Source: Endozoicomonas sp. SCSIO W0465 (GTDB lineage: Bacteria; Pseudomonadota; Gammaproteobacteria; Pseudomonadales; Endozoicomonadaceae). From it: a stretch of 64,000 bases of DNA. This document shows positions 33,822 through 43,353 of the stretch, piece after piece. The stretch spans positions 4,690,001-4,754,000 of the forward strand of contig NZ_CP092417.1 in NCBI RefSeq assembly GCF_023716865.1. Direction: 5' to 3'. Each line of letters opens with the position of its first letter. The first letter of the stretch is position 1. Under the pieces are notes generated by a model. It saw nothing but the letters and a program-made list of their open reading frames with translations. It was not told the origin of the DNA and made no database searches. Both the position numbers and the translations under genes were made by a program.

Positions 33822-35765
33822 TCAGGAAAAAAGTTCCTGACGGTTTCTGAACAGATCCAGTGCATCCGGGTTAGCCAGAGCATCGGTATTTTTTACCGGC
33901 CGGTCATGAATGACTTCACGCACTGCCAGCTCGACTATTTTACCGCTTATGGTTCTTGGAATATCGGTTACCTGCAGAACCTTGGCGGGAACGTGACGAG
34001 GTGTTGTGTTGCTACGGATAGTCTGAGTGATTTTTTTGACCAGTTCATCATCCAGTGACACACCATCACGGAGCTGTACAAATAATATAATTCGTATGTC
34101 GTCTTCCCAATCCTGCCCTACGGCGATGCTATCAAGAACCTCCTCTACCTTTTCAACCTGGCGATAAATCTCGGCAGTACCAATGCGAACGCCTCCGGGG
34201 TTCAATACGGCATCTGCCCGGCCATGAATGATGATGCCATCGTGCCCGGTCAGTTCGCCGTAGTCCCCATGGGCCCATAGCCCTGCAAACTCGTTGAAGT
34301 AGGCATTGTGGTATTTGGTGCCATCGGGGTCATTCCAGAAGCCAACGGGCATGGATGGGAAGCTGGACCGGCAGACCAGCTCTCCCTTCTCTTCGATCAG
34401 CGGAGTGCCTGTCGTATCGACAAAGTGAACATCCATACCCAGGCCCCGGCACTGCAGTTCACCACGATAGACCGGCAATATCGGACAGCCCAGGGCAAAG
34501 CAGGAGATGATGTCGGTTCCACCGGATATGGACGAAAGGCGCACATCCGGTTTTACATTCTGAAAGACGTAATCATAGCTTTCGTGCAGCAACGGGGAGC
34601 CTGTCGATAGAATCGTTTTGAGATGCTGCAGGTTATGGCTGCTGGCAGGCTTGACGCCGGCTTTCTGAAGGGCGGCAATGTACTTGGCACTGGTGCCAAA
34701 AATAGCAACGTTCTCTGCCTCTGCCATATCCATCAGGGTTGCAGGTTGGGGATAAAAAGGGGAACCATCGAACAAAACGACAGTGGCTCCAAGGGCCAGT
34801 GACGAAACCAGCCAGTTCCACATCATCCAGCCACAGGTGGTAAAGAAGAAAATCGTATCCTGCTCTTTCAGATCGGTATGAAGGCCCAGCTCTTTCAAAT
34901 GTTGCAGCAGCGTTCCACCATGACCATGAACAATACACTTGGGAACACCAGTGGTGCCTGAAGAGTACATAATGAACAGCGGATGATTAAACTCGACAGG
35001 CACAATGCTGACCGGCTCATTCGATGGTTCACAGAAGTCAGCCCAGAGCTTCGCATTGTTGAGCAGCCCGATATCCGGTTCCGGATTGGCAAAAGGCACA
35101 ATGACTGTGGTTTCCAGAGAAGGGATTTTTTGCTGTATTTGCCCTATCTTTGCCAAACAGTTAATGGTTTTTCCACCATAAAAGTAACGGTCAACGGCAA
35201 GCAGGAGCCTGGGCTCAATCTGTCCGAAACGGTCCAGAACACCCTGAATACCAAAATCGGGAGAACAGGACGACCAGATTGCACCAAGCGCGGTGGTGGC
35301 CAACATCAGGATAATGGTTTCCGGGCAGTTGGGCATAAAGGCCGCAACACGATCCCCTTTTTTGATACCGGCTTCAATCAACCCCTTCTGGGCAGCGGCT
35401 ACGGAGTGATAGAGCTCCTTGTAGCTCAGGGTTCTGCGACAGCCATTTTCACCGTTGAATATCAAGGCTGATTTACGGTCTTTTCGTTGCAGGAGGTGTT
35501 CTGCATAGTTCAGTGTTGCACCGGGAAACCACTGAGCACCCGGCATACTGTCGTTTATTAACGCAGCAGAGGGTGGGGTGTGAAATTGTATCTGGTAGAA
35601 TTCTGCAAGCAGTTGCCAGAAGCCGGGGCGATCGTCAATGCTCCATTGGTAAAGATCTGAATAATTCTCCAGTGGCAACCCTGTGACGTCTTTTACGCGG
35701 TTGATGAATGCCTGAAGATTGGATGATGTTATTGTTGTTTGATCCGGTATCCACAGTGCTGTCAT
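33822..35765 (-). CDS. aacS: Acetoacetyl-CoA synthetase
   Basis: A 647-residue adenylate-forming ligase from ATG 35765 (MTALWIPDQTTITSSN), behind GAGAGAG. FIMYSSGTTGVPKCIVHGHGG is the AMP-binding signature, and SSISGGTDIISCFALG, LWAHGDYGEL and the C-terminal PRTISGKIVELAVREV (catalytic Lys) follow in family order. It makes acetoacetyl-CoA from acetoacetate, the end product of HMG-CoA lyase, whose gene lies next to it, so it completes leucine use. The frame extends 24 codons further upstream into the liuE end, which I judge not to be translated. Confidence 0.9.
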   Translation of the reverse strand: MTALWIPDQTTITSSNLQAFINRVKDVTGLPLENYSDLYQWSIDDRPGFWQLLAEFYQIQFHTPPSAALINDSMPGAQWFPGATLNYAEHLLQRKDRKSALIFNGENGCRRTLSYKELYHSVAAAQKGLIEAGIKKGDRVAAFMPNCPETIILMLATTALGAIWSSCSPDFGIQGVLDRFGQIEPRLLLAVDRYFYGGKTINCLAKIGQIQQKIPSLETTVIVPFANPEPDIGLLNNAKLWADFCEPSNEPVSIVPVEFNHPLFIMYSSGTTGVPKCIVHGHGGTLLQHLKELGLHTDLKEQDTIFFFTTCGWMMWNWLVSSLALGATVVLFDGSPFYPQPATLMDMAEAENVAIFGTSAKYIAALQKAGVKPASSHNLQHLKTILSTGSPLLHESYDYVFQNVKPDVRLSSISGGTDIISCFALGCPILPVYRGELQCRGLGMDVHFVDTTGTPLIEEKGELVCRSSFPSMPVGFWNDPDGTKYHNAYFNEFAGLWAHGDYGELTGHDGIIIHGRADAVLNPGGVRIGTAEIYRQVEKVEEVLDSIAVGQDWEDDIRIILFVQLRDGVSLDDELVKKITQTIRSNTTPRHVPAKVLQVTDIPRTISGKIVELAVREVIHDRPVKNTDALANPDALDLFRNRQELFS

Positions 35766-35833
35766 TGGCTCTCTCTTATGGGTTCTCTTATGAATTCTGT
35801 TATGAAATGACTTCTTGATTAGTGCGTTAGCAT

Positions 35834-36772
35834 TCATCCTGAGGGATGAATTAACCTGCTCAGGGCAAACCCGGCATTTGATCTTGAGGTTATGCCCAGT
35901 TGGTCACAAATGAATGTAGCTGCTTTTAGCAGTTCCTCCATATTTACCCCGGTTTTAATGCCCATCCCGTGCAGCATATAGACCACATCTTCTGTGGCCA
36001 GGTTGCCTGATGCGCCGGGAGCATAAGGGCATCCTCCCAGGCCGGCAACAGAGCTATCAATCACCGAAAGCCCTTCTTCGAGCAGGGCTAAAACATTGGC
36101 AAGCGCCTGGCCATAAGTGTTGTGAAAGTGTGCAGCCAGCGATGAGACGGGAATATTTCTGGCAGTGTGTTCCAGAACCTTTTTGGCCTTGAGAGGCGTA
36201 CCAACGCCAATGGTATCGCCCAGAGATATTTCATAGCAGCCCATCTGCCAGAGTTGTCCGGCAACACCGGCAACGGCGGAAGGGGAGACATCACCATCAT
36301 AGGGGCATCCCATCACACAGGAGACATAGCCTCTGACTTTCAGGCCGTGTTTTTTTGCTGCTTCTATAACCGGTTGAAAACGCTGCAGGCTTTCGGCAAT
36401 TGAGCAGTTGATATTTTTCTGACTGAACCCTTCCGAGGCGGAAGCAAATACCGCCACTTCATCGGCGCCAGCGGCCAGGGCTGCCTCAAAACCTTTCATG
36501 TTGGGAATCAGGGCGCCATAGATGACGCCGGTCTGTCGGTGCAGACGGTCGAATACTTTATCGGAGTCCACCATTTGCGGAACGGCTTTTGGTGACACAA
36601 AACTGCCTGCTTCAATGCGCTGCAACCCGGTTTTAGCAAGGCGGTTGATCAGCTCTGAGCGAATCCCGGCGGAGAGTACCTCCGGCTGGTTTTGCAGGCC
36701 ATCTCTGGCACCCATCTCAACCACCGTCACCCTGTCTGGCAGTCGCTGTGCATTGGCTGTATCACTGGACAT
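35834..36772 (-). CDS. liuE: Hydroxymethylglutaryl-CoA lyase
   Basis: A 312-residue TIM-barrel lyase that splits HMG-CoA into acetyl-CoA and acetoacetate, the last liu step. VVEMGARDGLQNQ (about 17-29) carries the catalytic Arg and metal Asp, SLAAHFHNTYGQALAN the metal-binding His pair (about 218-233), and GLGGCPYAPGASGNLATEDVVYML the signature Cys loop (about 253-276). Length is normal for the family. It lies between liuD and aacS on the same strand. Confidence 0.95.
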   Translation of the reverse strand: MSSDTANAQRLPDRVTVVEMGARDGLQNQPEVLSAGIRSELINRLAKTGLQRIEAGSFVSPKAVPQMVDSDKVFDRLHRQTGVIYGALIPNMKGFEAALAAGADEVAVFASASEGFSQKNINCSIAESLQRFQPVIEAAKKHGLKVRGYVSCVMGCPYDGDVSPSAVAGVAGQLWQMGCYEISLGDTIGVGTPLKAKKVLEHTARNIPVSSLAAHFHNTYGQALANVLALLEEGLSVIDSSVAGLGGCPYAPGASGNLATEDVVYMLHGMGIKTGVNMEELLKAATFICDQLGITSRSNAGFALSRLIHPSG

Positions 36773-36819
36773 CCCGTTGCTCCATTCATTTTATTATTGT
36801 TATTTATGGTTCTTATGGC

Positions 36820-38795
36820 TTATTCGATAAACGTCAGCAAGGGCGACCCGGCAGCTACCTGGTCTCCTGCCCTGTAAAGTATTCGCTCAACGGTTCCGGA
36901 CGCTTTGGCAGTGATGCAGTGCTCCATCTTCATGGCTTCCATCATTAGCAACGGGGTTCCCTGCTCTACAGGCTGACCCTCGTTTACCATCACGCAGGTG
37001 ATGGAACCACTCATGGGGGCAAGAGGCACATTATCCCGATCGTCTTCATGTTCCATGGGATGGCCGGGAAGTGCAACGTCATGGCTTATATCCGGAAGAA
37101 TGACTTTCAATAGTTGCCCCGGCTGGGGAATTATACGACCAGTTATTGGTCGTAATTGCTCTGCATCTGTGAGATCAAAACTGACGCTCACGGATGCACC
37201 GCAGGTTTCGGGATTAATATTTGCGGTTATGGCCAGAGACATCCCTGGAAAACGAAGCAGATAACGGTTCGATTGTTTATCGACCCGAACCAGCCAGCAC
37301 TGTTCATCCAGATAAAGTTGAATCAGGGATTCTGTGCTGAAAGAAGAGTCACATGAGGTTGTCAGTAACTCATCGGATCTGGCCAGGCTTCCATGTTCAA
37401 ACTGATAAATAGCGGCAACAGCTAACAGCTGGTATTGCTGTTCCGGTGATAAGGCAGGAAACGGATGGTGATCAATAAAGTCAGTACTGAGTTTGGCATC
37501 GATAAAATCCCGGGTTGCCAGCAGGTGGGTCAGGAAGTCCCGGTTATCGCAGATCCCGGCCTGATAATACCGGGCCAGTGCCGCCTGTAGCTGTGCTATT
37601 GCCGCTTTTCGACTGGAGCCTCTGGCAATTATTTTGGCCATCATGGGGTCATACCAGGCGGTGATGCTGTCACCGGCCTGAATGCCGGTATCAATACGCA
37701 GGTTGCCATGGGTTTCTGGCCACTCCAATGCCAAAATTCGTCCAGAGGTGGGCAGGAAATCCTGTCTCGGATTTTCTGCATACAACCGGGCTTCAATGGC
37801 ATGGCCATGGCAGTGGACTGACGCCTGATTCAATGGGAGTGGCTTTCCGGACGCGACGGTTAGCTGCCACTCAACCAGATCAAGATCGGTCACCATCTCC
37901 GTTACCGGGTGCTCTACCTGAAGGCGGGTGTTCATCTCCATAAAATAGAATTGCTCATCATCAAGCAGAAACTCGACGGTCCCAGCCCCTTGATAGCCGA
38001 TGGCTTTGCCAGCGGCTACTGCTGCATTGCCCATGGCTTCACGCAGCCCGGGAGTCAGTCCGGGTGCCGGCGCTTCTTCGATCACTTTTTGATGACGTCG
38101 TTGCAGTGAGCAGTCTCTGTCAAACAGAAAAACACCATTTCCCTGTTGGTCAAAGAAAATCTGAACTTCAACATGCCGTGCATTAGTGACAAAGCGTTCC
38201 AGGAGCAGCTGGTTATTACCGAAGGCTTTTTCTGCTTCACGCCTTGCCGACTCCAGTTGCTGTTGCAGGTTCTCTGAACTGTCAACAACACGCATCCCTT
38301 TACCGCCACCACCAAAAGCAGCCTTGATCAGCAGTGGGTAACCCACTTTTCGGCTTCGGCCATCAGCTTTTCATTACTCTGGCTCTTGCCGTGGTATCCG
38401 GGAACCAGCGGTACTCCGGCCTCTGCCATGATTTTTTTGGCTTCACTTTTCGATCCCATGGCATCGATGGCTGAAGCCGGAGGCCCAACGAAGATAATGC
38501 CTTTTTGCTGACAGGCGTCGGCAAAGGCAGCATTTTCTGACAGGAAGCCATAACCCGGATGAATGGCATCCGCCTTTTCCTGTTCTGCGATGGATAATAT
38601 TTTTGCAATATCCAGATAGCTCTCAAGCGCAGGGCTTGGGCCGGCATAAACAGCTTTTGTGGCCATGGTCGTATGGAGTGCCCGATGGTCTGCATCGGAA
38701 TAGAGGGCAATGGTTTCCAAACCCATGGCATGGGCTGTTTTTATGATACGACAGGCGATTTCGCCACGATTGGCTATCAGCAGGCGTTTAATCAT
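36820..38795 (-). pseudogene. liuD: Methylcrotonyl-CoA carboxylase biotin-containing subunit, frameshifted
   Basis: The N-terminal frame (38795-38328) has KRLLIANRGEIACRIIKTA and HPGYGFLSENAAFA of biotin carboxylase. The downstream frame (open to 36820) has YPLLIKAAFGGGGKGMRVV (ATP-grasp loop), VEFLLDDEQFYFMEMNTRLQVEHPVTE, and the biotin site MEAMKMEH about 35 residues from the end. One missing base in a T run (four T at 38347-38350; five would read EKVGYPLLIK) breaks the gene. If real, leucine degradation stops at methylcrotonyl-CoA. All other parts look well conserved, so a recent mutation or a sequencing error is likely. Confidence 0.88.
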
Positions 38796-39687
38796 GTTGT
38801 CCCTCCCCTGCTGATGGCTTTTTATTGGCTGAAGGCTTTTTATCCGCTAATGGCTTTTTATCCGCTAATGGCTTTTTATCCGCTAATGGCTTTCTCCATC
38901 CGGGACTCCGCTTTTCCAGAAAGGCGCTTAATCCTTCCTGTCCTTCCGGGGAAACGCGAATGCCGGCGATTCGGTCGCAGGTCAGGTCAATCAGGTTTTC
39001 ATCAATGGATTGATTGCTGACGTCTTCGATTACTCGTTTGGCCTCAGTTATCGCTATCGGGGCGTTCTGGATAATTTGTTGGCAAAGTGTTTCGACCGTC
39101 GACGGTAAATCCGGCTCTTTGCACCGTTCATGAATCAGGTTCAGGCGACGAGCCTGTTTGGATGAGATGATTTCTGCACTGAGAAAGTAGCGTCTTGCCT
39201 GGCGTGCTCCCATGGCGCGGACAACGTAGGGGCTGATGACCGCAGGAATTAGCCCGAGTTTGACTTCACTCAGGCAGAACTTCGCCGATTGACTGGCGAT
39301 GGCAATATCACAGGCAGTGATCAGTCCCAGAGCACCACCAAATGCTGCGCCCCGGACCACCGCTATGGTAGGGGGCGGGAACTGGTCCAGCCGTTGCATC
39401 AGGCTGGCCAGCTGTTGGGCATCCTGATGATTTTCTGCTTTTCCCAGTGCTTTCGACTGTTGCATCCAGTGGAGGTCGGCACCGGTACAGAAGTGTTTAC
39501 CATTGGCTTTGAGCAGCAAAAGGCGGGTGGGGGTCTGTTCAATCTGATCAAACACCTGGTGCATTTCTGCAATCAGCTCCTCATTCAAGGCGTTACCGCT
39601 TTCAGGCCGGTTGAGACAGAGCGTAACGATCTTACTGGATTGTTCATCGAGTGTTTCTATATCGAGTATCAGGTTTTTGTAGTTCAT
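38788..39687 (-). CDS. liuC: Methylglutaconyl-CoA hydratase with a repeat tail
   Basis: A 299-residue crotonase-fold enzyme that hydrates 3-methylglutaconyl-CoA to HMG-CoA. KHFCTGADLHWM (oxyanion-hole loop, about 65-76) and RGAAFGGALGLITACDIAIAS (about 112-132) with CLSEVKLGLIPAVISPYV match the family. The family body ends near GWRKP (about 267). A Lys/Pro tail of repeated KPLADK units follows, encoded by an 18-bp tandem repeat, and adds about 30 residues. The gene overlaps liuD by eight bases. Confidence 0.9.
   Translation of the reverse strand: MNYKNLILDIETLDEQSSKIVTLCLNRPESGNALNEELIAEMHQVFDQIEQTPTRLLLLKANGKHFCTGADLHWMQQSKALGKAENHQDAQQLASLMQRLDQFPPPTIAVVRGAAFGGALGLITACDIAIASQSAKFCLSEVKLGLIPAVISPYVVRAMGARQARRYFLSAEIISSKQARRLNLIHERCKEPDLPSTVETLCQQIIQNAPIAITEAKRVIEDVSNQSIDENLIDLTCDRIAGIRVSPEGQEGLSAFLEKRSPGWRKPLADKKPLADKKPLADKKPSANKKPSAGEGQHD
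38816..38887. repeat. 18-bp tandem repeat in the 3' end of liuC
   Basis: Three perfect copies of GGCTTTTTATCCGCTAAT (38834-38887) follow a diverged fourth unit (38816-38833). Because 18 is a multiple of three, copy-number changes keep the liuC frame. Confidence 0.9.
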
Positions 39688-39708
39688 TGTGATGAGTACT
39701 CTTCTGAC

Positions 39709-41328
39709 TTACATCCTGAATATGCCAAAGCGCGTATCTTCAATGGGTGCGTTCATGGCTGCAGAAAGACCAAGCCCGAGAACTGTGCGGGTATCTGCCG
39801 GATCAATCACTCCATCATCCCAGAGTCGTGCACTGGCATAGTAAGGATTGCCCTGGTGCTCGTAGCTCTCCAGAATGGGCTGGCGAATGGCCAGGGCTTC
39901 CTCTTCACTTAGTACCTGACCCTGTTTCTCCAAAGCGTCACGTTTGACCTGTACCAGTACATTGGCGGCCTGCTCTGCGCCCATCACTGAAATACGTGCA
40001 TTAGGCCAGCTCCAGAGAAAGCGGGGATCGTAGGCTCTTCCGCACATGCCATAATTTCCGGCACCAAAGCTGCCACCGATAATCACGGTAAACTTGGGGA
40101 CTCTGGCACAGGCAACGGCGTTGACCATTTTGGCGCCATGGCGGGCAATACCACCGGACTCTGCCTGAGACCCCACCATATAACCGGTGGTATTCTGGAG
40201 GAATAGCAGGGGAATGAAGCGCTGACAGCACAATTCGATGAAGTGCGCACCTTTCTGGGCAGACTCGGAAAAGAGTATGCCATTGTTGGCAAGAATCCCC
40301 ACCGGATGACCATGAATACGGGCAAAACCACACACCAGCGTTTCACCAAACAGTGCCTTGAATTCATCAAAATCGGAGCCATCAACAATGCGGGCTATGA
40401 CTTCCCTGACGTCATAAGGCTGTCTCAAGTCGGAAGGGACAACCCCATAGAGCTCTTTGATGTCATACAATGGCTCAATACCTGGCTGGAGGTCGTACTG
40501 ACGCTTTTCCATAGAACGTTTAACAGCATTCAGTCGGGATATTGATTGTCGAATCAGGCTGATGGCATGGGCATCATCATTGGCATAATGGTCGGCCACG
40601 CCAGATTGACGACAATGCACGTCCGCACCGCCCAGAGCCTCGGCGGTAATCTCTTCACCGGTGGCAGCTTTTACCAGGGGAGGGCCGGCAAGGAAAATGG
40701 TGCCCTGACGGCGGACAATAATGCTTTCATCGGCCATGGCAGGGACATAGGCACCGCCAGCGGTGCAGGAGCCCATTACTGCGGCAATCTGCGGAATGCC
40801 CCTGGCCGACATATTGGCCTGATTAAAGAAAATCCGGCCAAAGTGTTCCCGATCGGGAAACACGTCATCCTGTCTGGGCAAGTTGGCGCCACCGGAGTCC
40901 ACCAAATAGATACAGGGAAGATGGTTTTGCTCTGCGATGGCCTGGGCTCTTAAATGTTTTTTAACGGTGAGTGGAAAGTAGCTACCGCCTTTGACCGTGG
41001 CATCGTTAGCGATAATCATGCACTCGCGGCCTGAAACCTGACCAATCCCGGCAACCACACCTGCACAGGGTACTGCTTCGCTATAAACGTTCTCTGCCGC
41101 AAACAGTCCGACTTCCAGAAAGGGGGAGCCGGGGTCCAGCAGCATGGCGATTCTATCCCTGGCCAGAAGCTTCCCCTTGCTGATGTGTTTTACCCGAGCC
41201 CGTTCAGAGCCGCCCTGTTTCAAACGATCAGACTTCAGTTGTAACTCGTCAACCAGTGCCTCCATTTGACGACGGTTGTCATTAAATTTTGCACTGTCTA
41301 TGGCTATTGTTGTGGTAAGTGCAACCAT
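39709..41328 (-). CDS. liuB: Methylcrotonyl-CoA carboxylase carboxyltransferase subunit
   Basis: A 539-residue carboxyltransferase, from ATG 41328 with TGAGGTAA upstream. YLVDSGGANLPRQDDVFPD (about 140-158), VMGSCTAGGAYVPAMADE and IFLAGPPLVKAATGEE form the N-half CoA site. The C-half has GFARIHGHPVGILANNG and SFGAGNYGMCGRAYDPRF. It transfers the carboxyl group from biotin on LiuD to 3-methylcrotonyl-CoA, so its function depends on the frameshifted liuD. The in-frame codons upstream of 41328 fall in a REP-like repeat and were not included. Confidence 0.94.
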   Translation of the reverse strand: MVALTTTIAIDSAKFNDNRRQMEALVDELQLKSDRLKQGGSERARVKHISKGKLLARDRIAMLLDPGSPFLEVGLFAAENVYSEAVPCAGVVAGIGQVSGRECMIIANDATVKGGSYFPLTVKKHLRAQAIAEQNHLPCIYLVDSGGANLPRQDDVFPDREHFGRIFFNQANMSARGIPQIAAVMGSCTAGGAYVPAMADESIIVRRQGTIFLAGPPLVKAATGEEITAEALGGADVHCRQSGVADHYANDDAHAISLIRQSISRLNAVKRSMEKRQYDLQPGIEPLYDIKELYGVVPSDLRQPYDVREVIARIVDGSDFDEFKALFGETLVCGFARIHGHPVGILANNGILFSESAQKGAHFIELCCQRFIPLLFLQNTTGYMVGSQAESGGIARHGAKMVNAVACARVPKFTVIIGGSFGAGNYGMCGRAYDPRFLWSWPNARISVMGAEQAANVLVQVKRDALEKQGQVLSEEEALAIRQPILESYEHQGNPYYASARLWDDGVIDPADTRTVLGLGLSAAMNAPIEDTRFGIFRM

Positions 41329-41354
41329 TGACAAATTTACCTCAGTGTAACCTC

Positions 41355-41385
41355 TCATTCCCACGTGGAGCATGGGAACGAGGGG
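41355..41385. repeat. REP-like GTTCCCATG/CCCACGTGG repeat
   Basis: ATTCCCACGTGGAGCATGGGAACGAG lies in the liuA-liuB gap and can fold on itself. A related unit (CTCGTTCCCATGC...GCGTGGAAACGCATAC) lies at 51738-51783. This type of dispersed unit is common in gammaproteobacteria. Confidence 0.5.
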
Positions 41386-41399
41386 GGAAATTTCTTAAG

Positions 41400-42569
41400 T
41401 TAAAATCCAGTTTCCTGAAACAGCTCACGACCAATCAGCATGCGACGGATTTCAGACGTGCCGGCACCGATCTCATACAGTTTTGCGTCTCTTAACAGGC
41501 GCCCGGTCGGGTAGTCATTGATATAGCCATTGCCGCCGAGTATCTGAATGGCATCCAGTGCCAGTGCGGTCGCCTTTTCGGCGCAGTAGAGAATGACGCC
41601 TGCCGCATCCTTACGGGTGGTTTCGCCACGGTCACAGGCGGCAGCAACAGCATAGAGGTAAGCTTTACAGGCGTTCATCCGGGTGTACATGTCGGCCACC
41701 TTGCCCTGAATCAGCTGAAATTCACCGATGGACTGGCCAAACTGTTTACGGTCGTGGATGTAGGGGATAACGATATCCATGCAGGCTTGCATGATGCCGG
41801 TGGGGCCTCCTGACAGCACCACCCGCTCGTAGTCCAGTCCACTCATCAGTACTTCAACGCCGCCATTCAGATTGCCCAGAATGTTCTGTGCAGGTACTTC
41901 ACAATCTTCAAAGACGAGCTCACAGGTGTTTGAGCCTCGCATGCCCAGTTTGTCCAGCTTCTGTGCTCTGGAAAACCCCGGGAAATCCCTTTCGACAATA
42001 AAGGCGGTGATGCCACGGGATTTTTTTTCGGGTTCCGTCTTGGCATAGATCACGTAAGTAGATGCATCAGGACCATTAGTGATCCACATTTTATTGCCAT
42101 TCAGTATATAACTGTCGCCTTTTTTTTCGGCTTTAAGCTTCATACTGACCACATCGGAACCTGCTCCAGGCTCACTCATGGCCAGCGCTCCAACGGCCTG
42201 ACCGCTGATAAGGTCCGGCAGATATTGTTCCTTTTGGGCATCGGAACCCATCCGAAAAATCTGGTTTACACAAAGATTGGAGTGGGCACCATAGCTGAGC
42301 CCGACGGAAGCAGAAGCCCTGCTGATTTCTTCCATGGCGATGACATGGGCAAGGTATCCCATTGCTGAGCCGCCATACGGTTCAGATACGGTGATGCCCA
42401 GCAAGCCCATATCACCCATTTTCTGCCAGAGATCCATGGGAAACTGATTCGCCTGATCAATTTCCGTTGCCCTTGGTGCAATCTCCTTTTCAGCAAACAG
42501 CCTGACCTGCTCTCTGAGCATGTCGTTGGTTTCTCCCAGGTTGAAATTCAGCTCTGAGTATTGGCTCAT
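41400..42569 (-). CDS. liuA: Isovaleryl-CoA dehydrogenase
   Basis: A 389-residue acyl-CoA dehydrogenase, normal length. ALAMSEPGAGSDVVSMKL is the FAD-side signature (about 130-147), and QILGGNGYINDYPTGRLLRDAKLYEIGAGTSEIRRMLIGREL the C-terminal one. The block MSGLDYERVVLSGGPTG (about 246-262) places the catalytic Glu where isovaleryl-CoA dehydrogenases have it, unlike other acyl-CoA dehydrogenases. It carries out the first committed step and is the first enzyme gene after the regulator liuR. Confidence 0.95.
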   Translation of the reverse strand: MSQYSELNFNLGETNDMLREQVRLFAEKEIAPRATEIDQANQFPMDLWQKMGDMGLLGITVSEPYGGSAMGYLAHVIAMEEISRASASVGLSYGAHSNLCVNQIFRMGSDAQKEQYLPDLISGQAVGALAMSEPGAGSDVVSMKLKAEKKGDSYILNGNKMWITNGPDASTYVIYAKTEPEKKSRGITAFIVERDFPGFSRAQKLDKLGMRGSNTCELVFEDCEVPAQNILGNLNGGVEVLMSGLDYERVVLSGGPTGIMQACMDIVIPYIHDRKQFGQSIGEFQLIQGKVADMYTRMNACKAYLYAVAAACDRGETTRKDAAGVILYCAEKATALALDAIQILGGNGYINDYPTGRLLRDAKLYEIGAGTSEIRRMLIGRELFQETGF

Positions 42570-42613
42570 TCGGGATTCCTCATTTTTTATTGTTATTGCT
42601 GTATGAGTGTTAT

Positions 42614-43027
42614 TTAACGCTTCCTTTCCTGCAGGGCTTCAAGGCATCGCTTTCTGGCTTCTGCAAGTTCACCCTTCATTATCCGGATATCGTTAAGCTG
42701 TTGTTCGAGGCGCATACTGGATGTGTCAATGGCATCAAGCATGGCTTGTAATTGTTTTTTGTTACGGGATTGAGGGTCATACAGTGCTATCAGATCTTTT
42801 GATTCGGCAAGGCTTAAGCCAAGACGCTTGCCCCGGGCAATAAGCTTGAGGTGTACACGGTCCTTTTTGCTGTATACACGTTGCAGCCCGTTTCGCTTTG
42901 GGCTGAGCAGCCCTTGATCTTCATAAAAGCGAATGGCCCTGGGGGTGAGGTCGAACTCCCGGGCGAGTTGTGAAATGGTGAACGTGGTCTCGGACATTTT
43001 TCTGGACATTGCTCTGGGCTTGCTCAT
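42614..43027 (-). CDS. liuR: MerR-family regulator of the liu operon
   Basis: A 137-residue regulator from ATG 43027 (MSKPRAMSRKMSETT); starts at 43009 or 42997 are equally possible. FTISQLAREFDLTPRAIRFYEDQGLLSPKRNGLQRVYSKKDRVHLKLIARGKRLGLSLAESKDLIALYD is the MerR winged helix-turn-helix, followed by a C-terminal dimer coiled coil. The frame is open upstream to 43144, but that part contains the promoter and operator. LiuR of other gammaproteobacteria controls the operon in response to branched-chain acyl-CoAs. Confidence 0.88.
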   Translation of the reverse strand: MSKPRAMSRKMSETTFTISQLAREFDLTPRAIRFYEDQGLLSPKRNGLQRVYSKKDRVHLKLIARGKRLGLSLAESKDLIALYDPQSRNKKQLQAMLDAIDTSSMRLEQQLNDIRIMKGELAEARKRCLEALQERKR

Positions 43028-43068
43028 TAGAAGTCTGTCAACGGACGCTTCTTTTTTATAGTGATTTG

Positions 43069-43098
43069 AGTATAAGTTCCCTTTACGTAAACGTAAAG
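43069..43098 (-). promoter_or_regulatory. liuR-liu promoter with LiuR operator
   Basis: CTTTACGTAAACGTAAAG (43081-43098) is a dyad of CTTTACG/CGTAAAG around TAAA and fits the known LiuR motif type (TTTACG...CGTAAA). On the - strand TATACT (43074-43069) is a good -10 box, and TTTACG inside the dyad lies at -35 distance (17-bp spacer). The regulator would therefore cover the promoter. Confidence 0.7.
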
Positions 43099-43206
43099 TT
43101 GTTTGTCCTGGTTCGCCAAAGAGACGAATGACATTCATCAGCATCTTGAGAAGAAAGTGGAAGTGGAAGGGAAAGCAGCCAAAGTCGTTATCGGTTATCT
43201 TTGCCC

Positions 43207-43255
43207 CTCTTTCCTCTTTCCTCTTTCCTCTTTCCTCTTTCCTCTTTCCTCTATC
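43207..43255. repeat. Heptanucleotide tandem repeat CTCTTTC
   Basis: Six perfect CTCTTTC copies (43207-43248) plus a final CTCTATC. It lies in the 210-bp gap between mmsA and liuR, upstream of the liu promoter. Such short repeats vary by slippage. Confidence 0.9.
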
Positions 43256-43353
43256 ACCCCTTAATTTTGCAGTTATTGCTCCGGACTTTTTGTGACCTGG
43301 ATCAGATCGCTTAAACCCTGAGATATGCGGTTCAGATTGCTGGCCAAAGCCGG

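Noticed and set aside
42998..43144. LiuR start at 43144
   Set aside because: The extension would cross the operator and the -10 box.
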